A model generated the notes under the pieces. The model saw only the letters and a program-made list of their open reading frames with translations. It ran no database searches and was not told the DNA's origin. A stretch of DNA of 64,000 bases. Source: Volvox africanus (lineage: Eukaryota; Chlorophyta; Chlorophyceae; Chlamydomonadales; Volvocaceae). Each line of letters opens with the position of its first letter. The first letter of the stretch is position 1. Location of the stretch: NCBI GenBank assembly GCA_030268105.1, contig BSDZ01000120.1, forward strand, positions 1 through 64,000. Reading direction: 5' to 3'. Of this stretch, positions 52,808 to 62,682 are shown piece by piece. The translations under genes and the position numbers were made by a program.

Positions 52808-55008
52808 GAACTTGCCCAGGCTGGTATAGAGGGATCACCACCTGGGGTCTTTGCTGTGGGCCAGATGGTAGCAAAGTGCCGTGCAGTACGGGCTCTTTTG
52901 CCATCTGTTTTAAACCAAGTGGAGCAGGTGATAGGGAGACGTTTTTCTTTTGATGCACGAACTGTCCGTGCCGGCTTTGATGGCTTTTGTAATCTGTTTG
53001 AGCCTCAAGGTCGCCCCCTATCCTCCGCTAACTTGGGTGGGCATACTATCTTGTTCACTCCCTCTTCACTCTGCGAGCTACAGAAGCAATTAGCTCACTT
53101 TAGGGCATGCAAACGTCAACACCCTGATACCTCAGCATGCATCTTGCTGCCTGAGTATGTGTCCCGATGCAACCCTTCTTTTCTGTCGGGAATGCAACGG
53201 GTCTTAAGGTTTAATCCAGGGACGGCTCTTTTCCATAGCCTTGATATGGCAGGTGAGGTCGTTCAGCTCCCTGGAAGCCCATACTCTGTTGACGTCTGGT
53301 TTGCTGCTCCTAAACTGGTTCAGGAGGGCTTGCCTGAGACTGAACCCTGTATTTCAGTTCTCTGCTTGCCTAAAGCTGCTGCCCTGATAGGTGCTGGCGT
53401 ACCTCTGATCACCGTAAGTACGGCAGGTCGTACGTTCACCGCCCTAGCCGACTCTGGAGCCAGTGATGATTTCATTTCGGCATCAGTGGTTACGCAGCTT
53501 GGCCTGAAACCTAGCCCATGCTCCTGGTCAGAAGTTACCCTTGCTGATGGGGGTAAGCAGGCTATCTTGGGGCAGGTTAATCTTCGTCTATCTGCAGGTC
53601 CTTTAAGGTTAAATGTCCGCCCATACGTGTTGCCTGAGCTAACTGACGCTGCCACGTATATCTTGGGTTCTTCCACGCTAGCACAGTATGGGGCTGTCCT
53701 TGACTATGTGTCTAAATCTTTGCGCCTGCACAAGGGGAATCTAGTCTGCAAGGTACCCTTTACTACTGCCGGACAGCCACCAGATCAGATGACACCTGCG
53801 CCTTGCTTTAATTATGCAACCACTGCTATCTGTCAGCACACTGAACCTGAAGTTGTTGGCAGAAAAGCAGCAGTTTGCATGATTCGCAAGGGGGCCCATG
53901 CTTTACTAGTACAGCCCAAGTTGCACCTGAATGCAACTTCTATCCCAGCTGATGCCACTGACCCTGAGCTTGAGGCCCTGTTACAGGAATATGCAGATAT
54001 ATTCCAGGAGGTCCCTGGTAAGCCTCCAATGCGGCCTGTGGATCACACCATACGTTTGGTGCCTGGTGCAGTACCCGTTTCCCGCCCCATGTATCGGCTA
54101 AGCCCCTTGGAGCTGGACGAGGTCAAACGACAGGTTACTGAGCTGCTGAAAAAAGGTATGATACGGCCAAGCACATCCCCATACTCCGCCCCTATTCTGT
54201 TTGTGGGAAAGAAGGATGGGACTCTGAGAATGTGCATTGACTATAGGGGGTTAAATGCCGCAACGGTTAAGAACCGTTACCCCCTCCCACGTGTCGATGA
54301 TCTGCTGGATAAGCTAAAAGATTCTGCATTCTTTAGCTCTATTGACCTCCAGCAGGGGTATAATCAGATTCGTATAGCAGAATCTGACATCCCTAAAACG
54401 GCTTTCCGTACGCCGTTTGGCCATTTTGAATATACCGTCCTTAGTTTCGGACTGACGAACGCCCCTGCAACGTTCCAAGCCGTCATGGACCGCATCTTCA
54501 GGCCATACATCGACAAATTCGTCATCTGTTATCTGGACGATATCCTGGTGTTTTCAAAGACCCGTGAGGAGCACATACAACACCTCCGCCTGGTCTTTGA
54601 GGTTCTGCGGCGTGAGCAGCTGTATGCTAAGCGTTCTAAGTGCCACTGGGCACAACCACAGGTGGAGTATCTGGGGCATATAGTGTCTCAGGGTGGCATA
54701 CGGATGGACCCCCGGAAAACTGCTGTTGTTCGGGATTGGCCAGTGCCCTCCAACCTTCAGGAACTGCGTAAGTTTCTGGGCCTGACCAACTACTTTCGTA
54801 AGTTCATAGAGTGCTACTCAGTCATTGCTGCACCGCTAACAAACCTCACACGTAAGGGAACCTTCTCTTCACCTGAGGCCTGGACCCCCGCATGCCAAGA
54901 AGCTTTTGATGCTTTGAAGTGTGCTATCTCTGATGATATTATCCTGCACTTCCCTGACTACTCATTGCCGTTCCGTGTAGAGGTCATAACTGATGCATCT
55001 ATACATGG
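52808..55008 (+). pseudogene. Gypsy-C pol, N-terminal part
   Basis: This is in frame with gag after the UAG. Order of domains: the Dam-like module without NPPY (about 52889-53320, with HTILFTPSS at the NPPY position and SACILLPEY where Gypsy-B has SAVFVVPKW), an aspartic protease-like ALADSGASDDFISASVV (near 53440-53490), and reverse transcriptase with YLDD (54530-54541). Then comes the start of RNase H up to ITDASIH. The frame is open to the CACTA insertion at 55009; the codons beyond it are transposon sequence. Confidence 0.9.
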
Positions 55009-55400
55009 CACTATAACAACAGACTCGTGCGTTAGGCTCGCGTTAGGGCGCGTATGTGTGCATAAGGCTGCGTTTTGTGCGTTTGAGTTTGCGTTGGCCT
55101 AACGCGAGCCTTACGCAACATATAGAAAACTTGACAGAACGTCTGTTATAGTGCGTCGTTTTCAAGTTCTTTTAAATGAAAACAATATTTATAATGATTA
55201 TAAAAGTTCCCTGTAATTTTTATTACGTTTTGTGATACTCAAAAATCGTGGGCTTGCGTATGTTCTAACGCAAGCTGTACGCATTCCGATCGCAAACCTA
55301 ACACACACGTTAGCTTAACGCAAACAGGTTGCGTATATCTTGCGTACAGTGCGTTACCATACGCACTGTAACGCACTGTAACGCACTTTACGCAAAGTTT
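55009..55400 (+). repeat. CACTA left terminal and subterminal repeats
   Basis: This covers the terminal inverted repeat CACTATAACAACAGACTCGT and many GCGTTAGG, TTGCGTA and TAACGC motifs within 400 bases. Confidence 0.85.
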
Positions 55401-57293
55401 ATGTAGATAGTGCATAATAATGTTCGGAGCACGGGTTGGCCGGATTTATTTACTTTGCTTAGTTGCTCTTATTGTGCAGATGCATGGAGACTTTGTGCAT
55501 AAAATATCATCAAAGTCAGTTCCAATTTAGGATAGCACTATAAATATTAGTCCTAGTACAAGAGATTGCTCTGGTGAACACTTGTTAACATCGCTAAATC
55601 GCCACCATTATACGAATTTAGAACCTGTACATGTGGCTTACTTTATAACATAGAACTCTGAAGTGCCACACATGGCTGTTCAGGGCTACCGTTCTAATTA
55701 TGGAAGGCTTTCTAATTATTGAGCAGCAAGCTGCCGGAGTTAGCAAGTCTGGGTAAGGACCGAGGAAATTTGGCAACAGCAAACCTTACACAGTAGCCAG
55801 GCAACAATGTTTCCAGATGGAGACCCAAACAAAGTCACCAAGAGCCACAGTTACACATCGAGCAGGCCCCAAAAATTAGATAGCCTTGTCCGGCAAGCAT
55901 CATAGCAGCTTGGCATATGTGTGAAAATTGACCATGAAAACGAGCATGTGTGAGAGGTACTCTATGACCCCAATGCTTCCCCAATCCAGACATATTGCAA
56001 TGCAGAATAGTTCAATCGCTGCACGGGAATGAATAGTTCAACGGATTCATGCCACAGTTTTCAGCACGGTCATTATTTTGTCATCGCATCAAAAACGTCA
56101 TGCACATTCCTAACCAAAATTGTTTCATGGCTCCAGAAACTCCAAGCACGTGCCTAACCCGATGACAGCGCTGTACTGAGGGCTGCCCAGAACCCTGGCC
56201 TTCCATTCCATCCCGCTGGCCCTGGCTCCCAAATAGCACATAGACGGGGCATCTCAAGTACAAACGTTGCAATGGTGATTCTAAACATCCTCGTCACAAT
56301 GAAGTCACTTCTCATTGCTACTAAAACCAGGAAGAGCCAAGCTTTGAGCCAAGTGGCTGCTGCCTTGGTCGATGCCATCTAGCAGATCCGATGCAATGTT
56401 GCCTTCTAGTGGCTCACTTCCAGGCATGACACAATGAAAATGTTCCTGACTTTCAGGGAAAAAGTGTTTTCGGGATGTAAAGAGTTTCATGTATACGGGA
56501 CTTTCCATCATAAGCAGAAGGCGGCTCCATTCGTTACTGAAGCAATTATTATTTCTTTACAAATATATGATTAGCTGTTGATGCTGCAGAAATTATACGT
56601 ATGCTGCCTGCGCAAGCAAGGTTGTCCAATAGAACTGCTACCATATGACATGGACGACCTGACGACTGTGTACAATGGGTGGCATTAAATGTATATATAA
56701 AGGATGTTGTAAAGCAGGGTTACGAAACATTGTTGCTTACATGGGATTGATTGGCAGCCGCACAACCCTGGACGGAGTACGGAAGCACTACTCTTCGCTT
56801 TTAAGTAGTACGTATGCATAAGATTTATTTTTTAACTTCAACTAGTTAAAGAATGATATTTTTTCATGTGTTTACTTTTGTTGTGTACAAAATACTTTAA
56901 TGCCACCAACCCGTAGAAAAACGGCCGAAATGACGAGCCATTAGGAACTCATAATGGGCGCCCTAGCAAAGGCCAAAAGCAGCCCACGCATGGTGAAGAT
57001 GCATCGATGATGGTGCTGGCTGCCAACGCAGCTAGCATACATCAGAAGGAGAAGGAGGTCAAGGCCTCTAGACGCTGACAGGTTAGTGCAAATACTAGTA
57101 GTACGGAGAGTGGATGATGGGGTGTGCAAATTACCAGGCGCGCTTAGCAAAATTATTGCTGGATGGGTGATGTACATTACGGATCTCATGTACAGGGATG
57201 TACAGATCATGAATGTCCTTTAACCTGTTTTCTCCTTTCTGTCTTTTATGTAATTGTTCCTATTCTCCCCAAACGTACTTCCTTTTTATGTAG

Positions 57294-58250
57294 GCAAAGA
57301 GTTCACAGCCCTCTATGACAAGGAACTCCAGCAGGAAAGCTAGGAACTCAAGCAAGGCGGCAGCAAAAAAGGTACAGCCCATTCATCCTGTCTTCCTGTT
57401 TTATTGAGCTGTAATTTCATGTTTTGTTATATTTTTTTCATTTGCTGTGTGCTTTGTCGTTTGGTGTGCCACATGTCGATTTATTTTTCTCTTTTTTAAT
57501 AGAAATTGTAAGCTTGTAATTTCTCAAATCATATATGTATGCTAACGTCGGCCCTTGAAGGTAACGAACGATGACGATGTGCGGCCATCCACAAAAGTGA
57601 GGCGACCAAGCACGGGCACCAAAAGAAAGGTACGAAATATTGAGGCCAGACATTACTTACTTTTAATATAACCTTTTTATTACTACCAAGTTCCTTCACA
57701 TATTTTGGACCAGCAGGTGCCGTTGGAAGACAAGTCTATGGATGACGATGAAATTTACGAGCGACAGAAGGTAATTTCCTCAGTTCAGCTTATTATCTAA
57801 ATTTCCTTCATGTTTGAATGTATAATTATAATATGTGTTGTTTCGACTGGTAAAGGTCAAGAGTGTTTCGGAAGGTGTGCGATGTACACGGGCACTACGT
57901 CAACGTGGGAGCTCAGGGAGTAAGCAGAAACAGGTAACAAAGTGTCCAAGTACATAGTACAGCAAATGAAAGACTCTGCTTTTAGAATGATTAGTGGTAC
58001 TTAAAAGCACTGCCCACCCTAGACATGATTAAGATTATTGTAACCGGAAGTGATAATTGCTGAGTGGTGACAGCTTAATTTACGTTTATACATATGCATG
58101 TAAATAAGTATACTTTTCCTTTTCTAAACTTTACAGGAGTTGCTTGAGGAGGAGGTGAGCGAGGACGAGAAGATTGAGGACGAGCAGGATGACGCCACCA
58201 GTGCGCCAGAGGAGGACGAGAACAGAGAGAGTGAAATAGAAGACTATTAG
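57294..58250 (+). CDS. Small multi-exon gene inside the CACTA element (partial)
   Basis: Five short exons (57294-57371, 57561-57629, 57717-57770, 57856-57933, 58137-58250) are each bounded by AG and GT, and each starts and ends at phase 0. They join into an open frame of 130 residues that ends in TAG. The first exons are Ser/Lys/Arg-rich (RNSSKAAAKK, RRPSTGTKRK) and the last is very acidic (ELLEEEVSEDEKIEDEQDD). The start is missing: a candidate upstream exon near 56917-57078 contains EDASMMVLAANAASIHQKEKE but has a stop just before a GTTAGT donor. I do not recognise the protein. It could be the C-terminal part of a DNA-binding accessory protein of the transposon, or a captured host gene. Confidence 0.5.
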
Positions 58251-58396
58251 ATAGAACTAAGATCTAACATGTTTGTGCTTAAACGTATGTTATGGTGGGC
58301 TGCTAAATGTGTGGTGGCAGATGAAGTTAGGATGTATGTGCCTAATGATGATTGAAATGATTGGTGCATGGTAAATTTGATTGTCAGGATTGGATG

Positions 58397-59220
58397 TGTT
58401 GTGCTACGATTAGTTTCCCGCCGATGCGTAGGTCGATGTGATCCTACAAGGCGAAGTGCTATTGTGATGAACACATTGCATATGAATGAATCTGCATGAT
58501 ATAAATGTATTCGTGTACATTTATATATGCATTTGGCATGTTGTCATTATCCATCGCGACATCGCATCATGGCAAATCCGCCTAGCATGCATGAAAGCCC
58601 GAAGCATTGAAGTGCGCATTATGCTCGTGCTACGAAACGATAAGTAATATTATCTGATATAATATTACTTCATTACAGCACACGTTGAGAGCGCCGCACT
58701 CGTCGCGACACATGCCCTGCAACCGGATATCGTTATCCGGACCCTTGCATCATGCGAATGCCGGAAAGGCTTATACGTTGTTATGCGTAGACATCGCCTA
58801 TACGCAGTAGGATTGTCACATCTAGGATCGGCCTCCTAATGTGAATCGTACGGCATTGCGATACTGCGAGTATAACAGATGCGAGGACGGCTAAGCAAGA
58901 CAAGACATTCGATACCGGAGAACACTCGTGTGTTCTATATTACTATTGCTATACGCTATTCTACTTAGCCCGAGCTAAGCCTGAACTTCGCTAATCACTG
59001 CCGCGTGATGATTGCTTGCTTCCGGCGCTGACGGCGATTTCGTCCATTGCATCGTTCCGATCTGTAAGACTGTAAGTTATATCTCTCTTTGTCTTGAAGT
59101 CTTCCGCTGTCTCTGTTTGCTCTCGCTTGCCTTGCTGTACTTGCAAGTGCTCGCACATCGGTGTCGAAAGTCTCTAGACGTGCAGATACTTATGAGCAAA
59201 CGCGAACGAGAGGTACAACA
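58397..59220 (+). repeat. Solo Gypsy-A LTR inside CACTA, target duplication GGATG
   Basis: This 824-base LTR has TGTTGT and ACAACA ends and is flanked by GGATG at 58392-58396 and 59221-59225. It lies about 140 bases after the stop codon of the small CACTA gene. Confidence 0.94.
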
Positions 59221-59362
59221 GGATGTGCAGGAATTGGATTGTTTCGTTGAATGAATAGCTGCTTACCTGGATGCTTTCCGAATCATGAGCTGTAAATAAT
59301 CACCTGGAATATCTTCACCTATTAAAACTGAAATCCTATTGATATTCTTGATAACAGCTATG

Positions 59363-59572
59363 TGACCTGCGAGCTAACCAGTAGCGGAGTTGACGCCTTA
59401 GTTGATTCGGCAGATTCCGCTGGATGCTGGTGGTGGGTGCTGAACCTTGGAAAACCACTGATTTCGGAGAAGTCAGCATGGGAGACTGGATGAGGGTGCC
59501 CTGAAACACCGGGGAAGGTAGGGACTGCCAGGTTAGTGGCCACGGGTGATGTACCCCCCTATCCTACACACA
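59363..59572 (-). repeat. Repeat X, uninterrupted inverted copy
   Basis: The reverse complement of this segment matches 50082-50200 joined to 62688-62781, the two flanks of Gypsy-C. At the joint it reads AAATCAGTGGT in place of the AAATCAGTGCT found at the Gypsy-C insertion point, so it represents the empty target site of a related sequence. Confidence 0.8.
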
Positions 59573-59699
59573 GCTATGTACATTACGACAGGATATTTTC
59601 GTACACACTAAAAATATTCTGCAGCGGGTGGGTAAAACAGCAAACTATAACAGGAACGATAACCGAAACAATAAAGAAATAACCAGAACGACCAAAGTA

Positions 59700-60318
59700 G
59701 TTACAGTGAGCAAGAATGCGAGCCTGCCTCGTACGCAAAGCGAAAGTGGTGGGAATGTTGCTATCGCATGCGTAAGACCTTGCGAAAGTGTGCGAATATG
59801 TTAGTTACATGCGTTAAAGCTTTTACGCAACCCACAACTGTTGGCTGTGTACGCATTATCCGCAGCATACGCAAGCATGCATTCAAGCGTGTTAATCCGC
59901 GTTAATGCACGTTAAGCCTGCGTATATTGTGCGTTAGAGAACTTTTAATGCGTTACCTTTCATGCACGCTATGCTTTTTTGCTTGCACATGAATCTCTAA
60001 CGCTTGCGGTGCGTTAGGCCTAACGTGCACCTTAGAATCTATCTGGGCGCGTTTGACCTTGCGTAAGTTTGCGTAGGTTGCGTAGGTTGCGTAAGCTAAC
60101 GCAAAGTTAACACAAAAATATTCGTCCCCCCCAAAAAAATATGTTTGCGTTTGTGTTAGGGTGCGTTAGGAATACACAAAAAATAACGCAATGCGTTTGC
60201 TTTGCGTTAGGCTTTGCGTAAACTTGTGTTAGTTCGCGTTAAGCTTGCGTTAGGCTTGCGTTAGGGGTCCCTAACGCGAGCCTAACGCGAGCTAACACAC
60301 GAATCCGTTGTTATAGTG
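59700..60318 (-). repeat. CACTA right terminal and subterminal repeats
   Basis: Dense GCGTTA, TTGCGTAGG and CCTAACGCGAGC motifs lead to the terminal inverted repeat at about 60297-60318. Several motifs are clustered in direct tandem near 60060-60110 and 60190-60290. Confidence 0.85.
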
Positions 60319-60321
60319 TGG

Positions 60322-62191
60322 GACGGGGGCAGTTCTGTTGCAGCAGGGACGCCCCATTGCATACACGAGTAAGAAGTTTTCGGGGGCTGAAACCCGTTAT
60401 ACCACTGGGGAACAGGAATTTCTGGCGGTCCTACATGCCTTGAAGGAATGGCGATGTTACCTTGAGGGCCGGCCTTTTGCCCTCAAGACTGATCACAAAC
60501 CCCTTACGTTTCTGCAAGGTGTGCCCTCCCTTAACTGACGCCAGGCCCGCTGGATGGAATACCTGGCACGGTTTAACTTTGATTGGGAGTACCTGAGCGG
60601 CTCACTTAACATAGCTGATGCTCTCAGTAGGCACCCCTCACTGCATGCAGCCATTCTGGCGGTAAGCACACGGAGTAGGTCTCAGACAAAACCTAACTTC
60701 ATGCCCTCCGATTTTACCAAGCGCTTGAAACAGGCTTATGCAGCCGACCCGTGGTTCACTATTCACAACAACACGGGGCACTTGGTACAGGAGCATGGCT
60801 TATGGATCCGATCGGAAGGATCCCAACGTCAGATTGTCGTACCTAACAACGATTCATTACGTCATGAACTTCTCTCACGTTTTCATGACGGCCCTCTTGC
60901 TGGGCATCCTGGCTGCACGCGGTTACTAGAGCTTTTGCGGCGTCAATTCTGGTGGCCCCGCATGGCTAAGGACACCGAAAATTATGTCCTCTGTTGCGAC
61001 CTGTGCCAGCGCAATAAGGCCCAGTCTGGTAAAGCACATGGGCATCTCCAACCTCTTCCTATTCCTGACGCTCCGTGGGAAAGCGTCTCTATGGACTTTA
61101 TTGTTGCGCTGCCCAAAACTGAGGGAGGATACGACGCCGTGCTGGTCCTGGTCGACCGTTTCACCAAGATGGTCCACCTGGCCCCCACGACATCATCCTG
61201 CACAGCTGAGCAAACGGCCCGTCTATTTTTCGACAATGTGGTACGTTTGCATGGGGTCCCCAAGTCCGTGGTATCTGACCGCGGCACTCAATTTGCAAGT
61301 AAGTTTTGGGGCGCCCTGGGGACTCTGGTAGGAATGCGGGTGAACCTGTCCACCGCCTACCACCCCCAATCTGATGGGCAAACAGAGCGTGTTAACCGTG
61401 TCCTGGGTGATATGCTCCGTAACTTTGCAGGACGCACCCCTACTGCATGGGATACCTACCTAACCGCTGCTGAGTTTGCCATTAATAATGCTACTAACCG
61501 GTCCGTTGGTAATAGTCCGTTTTTCCTGAATTACGGTTTTAACCCTGCTTTGCCTGTTTGGCGGGAGTTGGACGTAAATGTTCCAGCTGCAAAAACGTTT
61601 GCTAAGTCTTTCGTGTCCCATCTAACTGACGCTAAAGCTTGCCTGGAAGCTGCACAGCAACGGGCTATGGACAATTATAACAAGTCCAAAAAGGACGTCA
61701 CGTTCACTAAGGGCCAACTGGTTATGTTGAGCACGAAGAACCTTCGTTCCCTGGCTGATGGGTCTCGTAAATTATTACCGCGCTTTGTGGGGCCTTATCC
61801 TGTCGTACGCATGGTAGGGTCGGTGGCTGTAGAGTTACAACTCCCATCTGACCTACGCATTCATCCCACATTTCATGTATCTCTCGTACGTCCATATCGG
61901 GGTACTCTGCCTGAGGCTAACGATAGCATCCCTCCTGTTACGGAAGCTAATCCCTCTACCTGGTTATCGGGTAAGCAGACCCTGTATGCTGTCGAACGTA
62001 TCCTGGATTACCGTGCACGACGTGTTGGCAAGGGCAGGCGTAAGTGTAACGTACATGAGTACCTGGTTAAGTGGTCTGGGTATTCGTCTGAGCACAATAG
62101 CTGGGAACCGGCACGTAACTTCACCCCTGACATGAAACCCCTGCTTGATGAAGCTAGGCTGCGGGCACAGTCTAAGGACGGACCTCTCTGA
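60322..62191 (+). pseudogene. Gypsy-C pol, C-terminal part
   Basis: This continues RNase H after the CACTA insertion (VLLQQGRPIAYTSKKFSG, TDHKPLTFLQ). It has one TGA at 60536-60538 where CGA (Arg of LNRRQARW) is expected, and is then open for 545 codons. The integrase has the HHCC finger (H...H...CDLCQRNK), catalytic Asp in SMDFIVALP and VSDRGTQF, and TERVNRVLGDMLR in the third position region. The C-terminal chromodomain (HEYLVKWSGYSSEHNSWEPARNF) ends at TGA 62191. Apart from the single stop and the insertion this half is well preserved. Confidence 0.9.
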
Positions 62192-62260
62192 CGCTGTCCT
62201 ACCTCAACCTGTCTGCTCTCGTTTCATGCATCGGGACGCTGCATCTAGAGGGGGAACAAT

Positions 62261-62682
62261 TGTTGTATCCTTAATGCATTTTGGTAATTCATTAAGTATA
62301 ATAATTATCTGTTTATTATTTTATGATATAATATATTTAATTATCAGATTAACTGTTTCATGTTCCCATCTGGCATTCGATTTGTGGATTTGGTCTCGGC
62401 TGTCGACGACCAATACTAACCGATTTCCTGAAACATCCGAACCTGTCGGTTACTCCATAACCTGTATGGAATGGGCCATTTACCGCCTGAATGGTAAATG
62501 GTGGAACATCTGGTTCCTGGTTCACTGAATCTCCGGTTGTAGTGGTGACTTCTGAAGGTCACGCCCGGTTCGAGGCCTTATGGTCTCTCAAGTACGACCT
62601 AGTCGGCGGCTCTACTTAATCGGGCTCTGGCACAACAACCGGTATCTTTTGATACCACCCTTCGTGGGTACCATATACAACA
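62261..62682 (+). repeat. Gypsy-C 3' LTR
   Basis: This 422-base LTR directly follows the polypurine tract. The target duplication GTGCT follows at 62683, then the right half of repeat X. Confidence 0.95.

Larger units (their letters stand above)
55009..60318 (+). mobile_element. CACTA-type DNA transposon inside Gypsy-C RNase H
   Basis: Both ends read CACTATAACAAC (left end 55009; right end reads it in reverse complement to 60318). The 3-base target duplication is TGG (55006-55008 and 60319-60321). Removing the element and one TGG restores CAT GGG ACG GGG GCA, the conserved HGTGA of the gypsy RNase H. Subterminal regions (55020-55400 and 59700-60300) are crowded with GCGTTA and TAACGC motifs in both orientations, as is typical of this superfamily. 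No transposase was recognised, so it is probably non-autonomous. It carries a small spliced gene, a solo Gypsy-A LTR and a copy of repeat X. The orientation given follows the gene. Confidence 0.93.
50201..62682 (+). mobile_element. Gypsy-C, chromodomain Ty3/gypsy element interrupted by a CACTA transposon
   Basis: The element has LTRs at 50201-50622 and 62261-62682, a primer-binding-like TGGTATCGAGAC at 50626, gag, pol with protease, reverse transcriptase, RNase H, integrase and chromodomain, and a polypurine tract (AGAGGGGGAACAAT) at 62247-62260. The target duplication GTGCT (50196-50200 and 62683-62687) is perfect. The LTRs differ at about six of 422 positions. Without the CACTA insertion the element is about 7.2 kb. 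It is related to Gypsy-A in gene order and sequence but its LTR is different and half as long. Confidence 0.95.
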
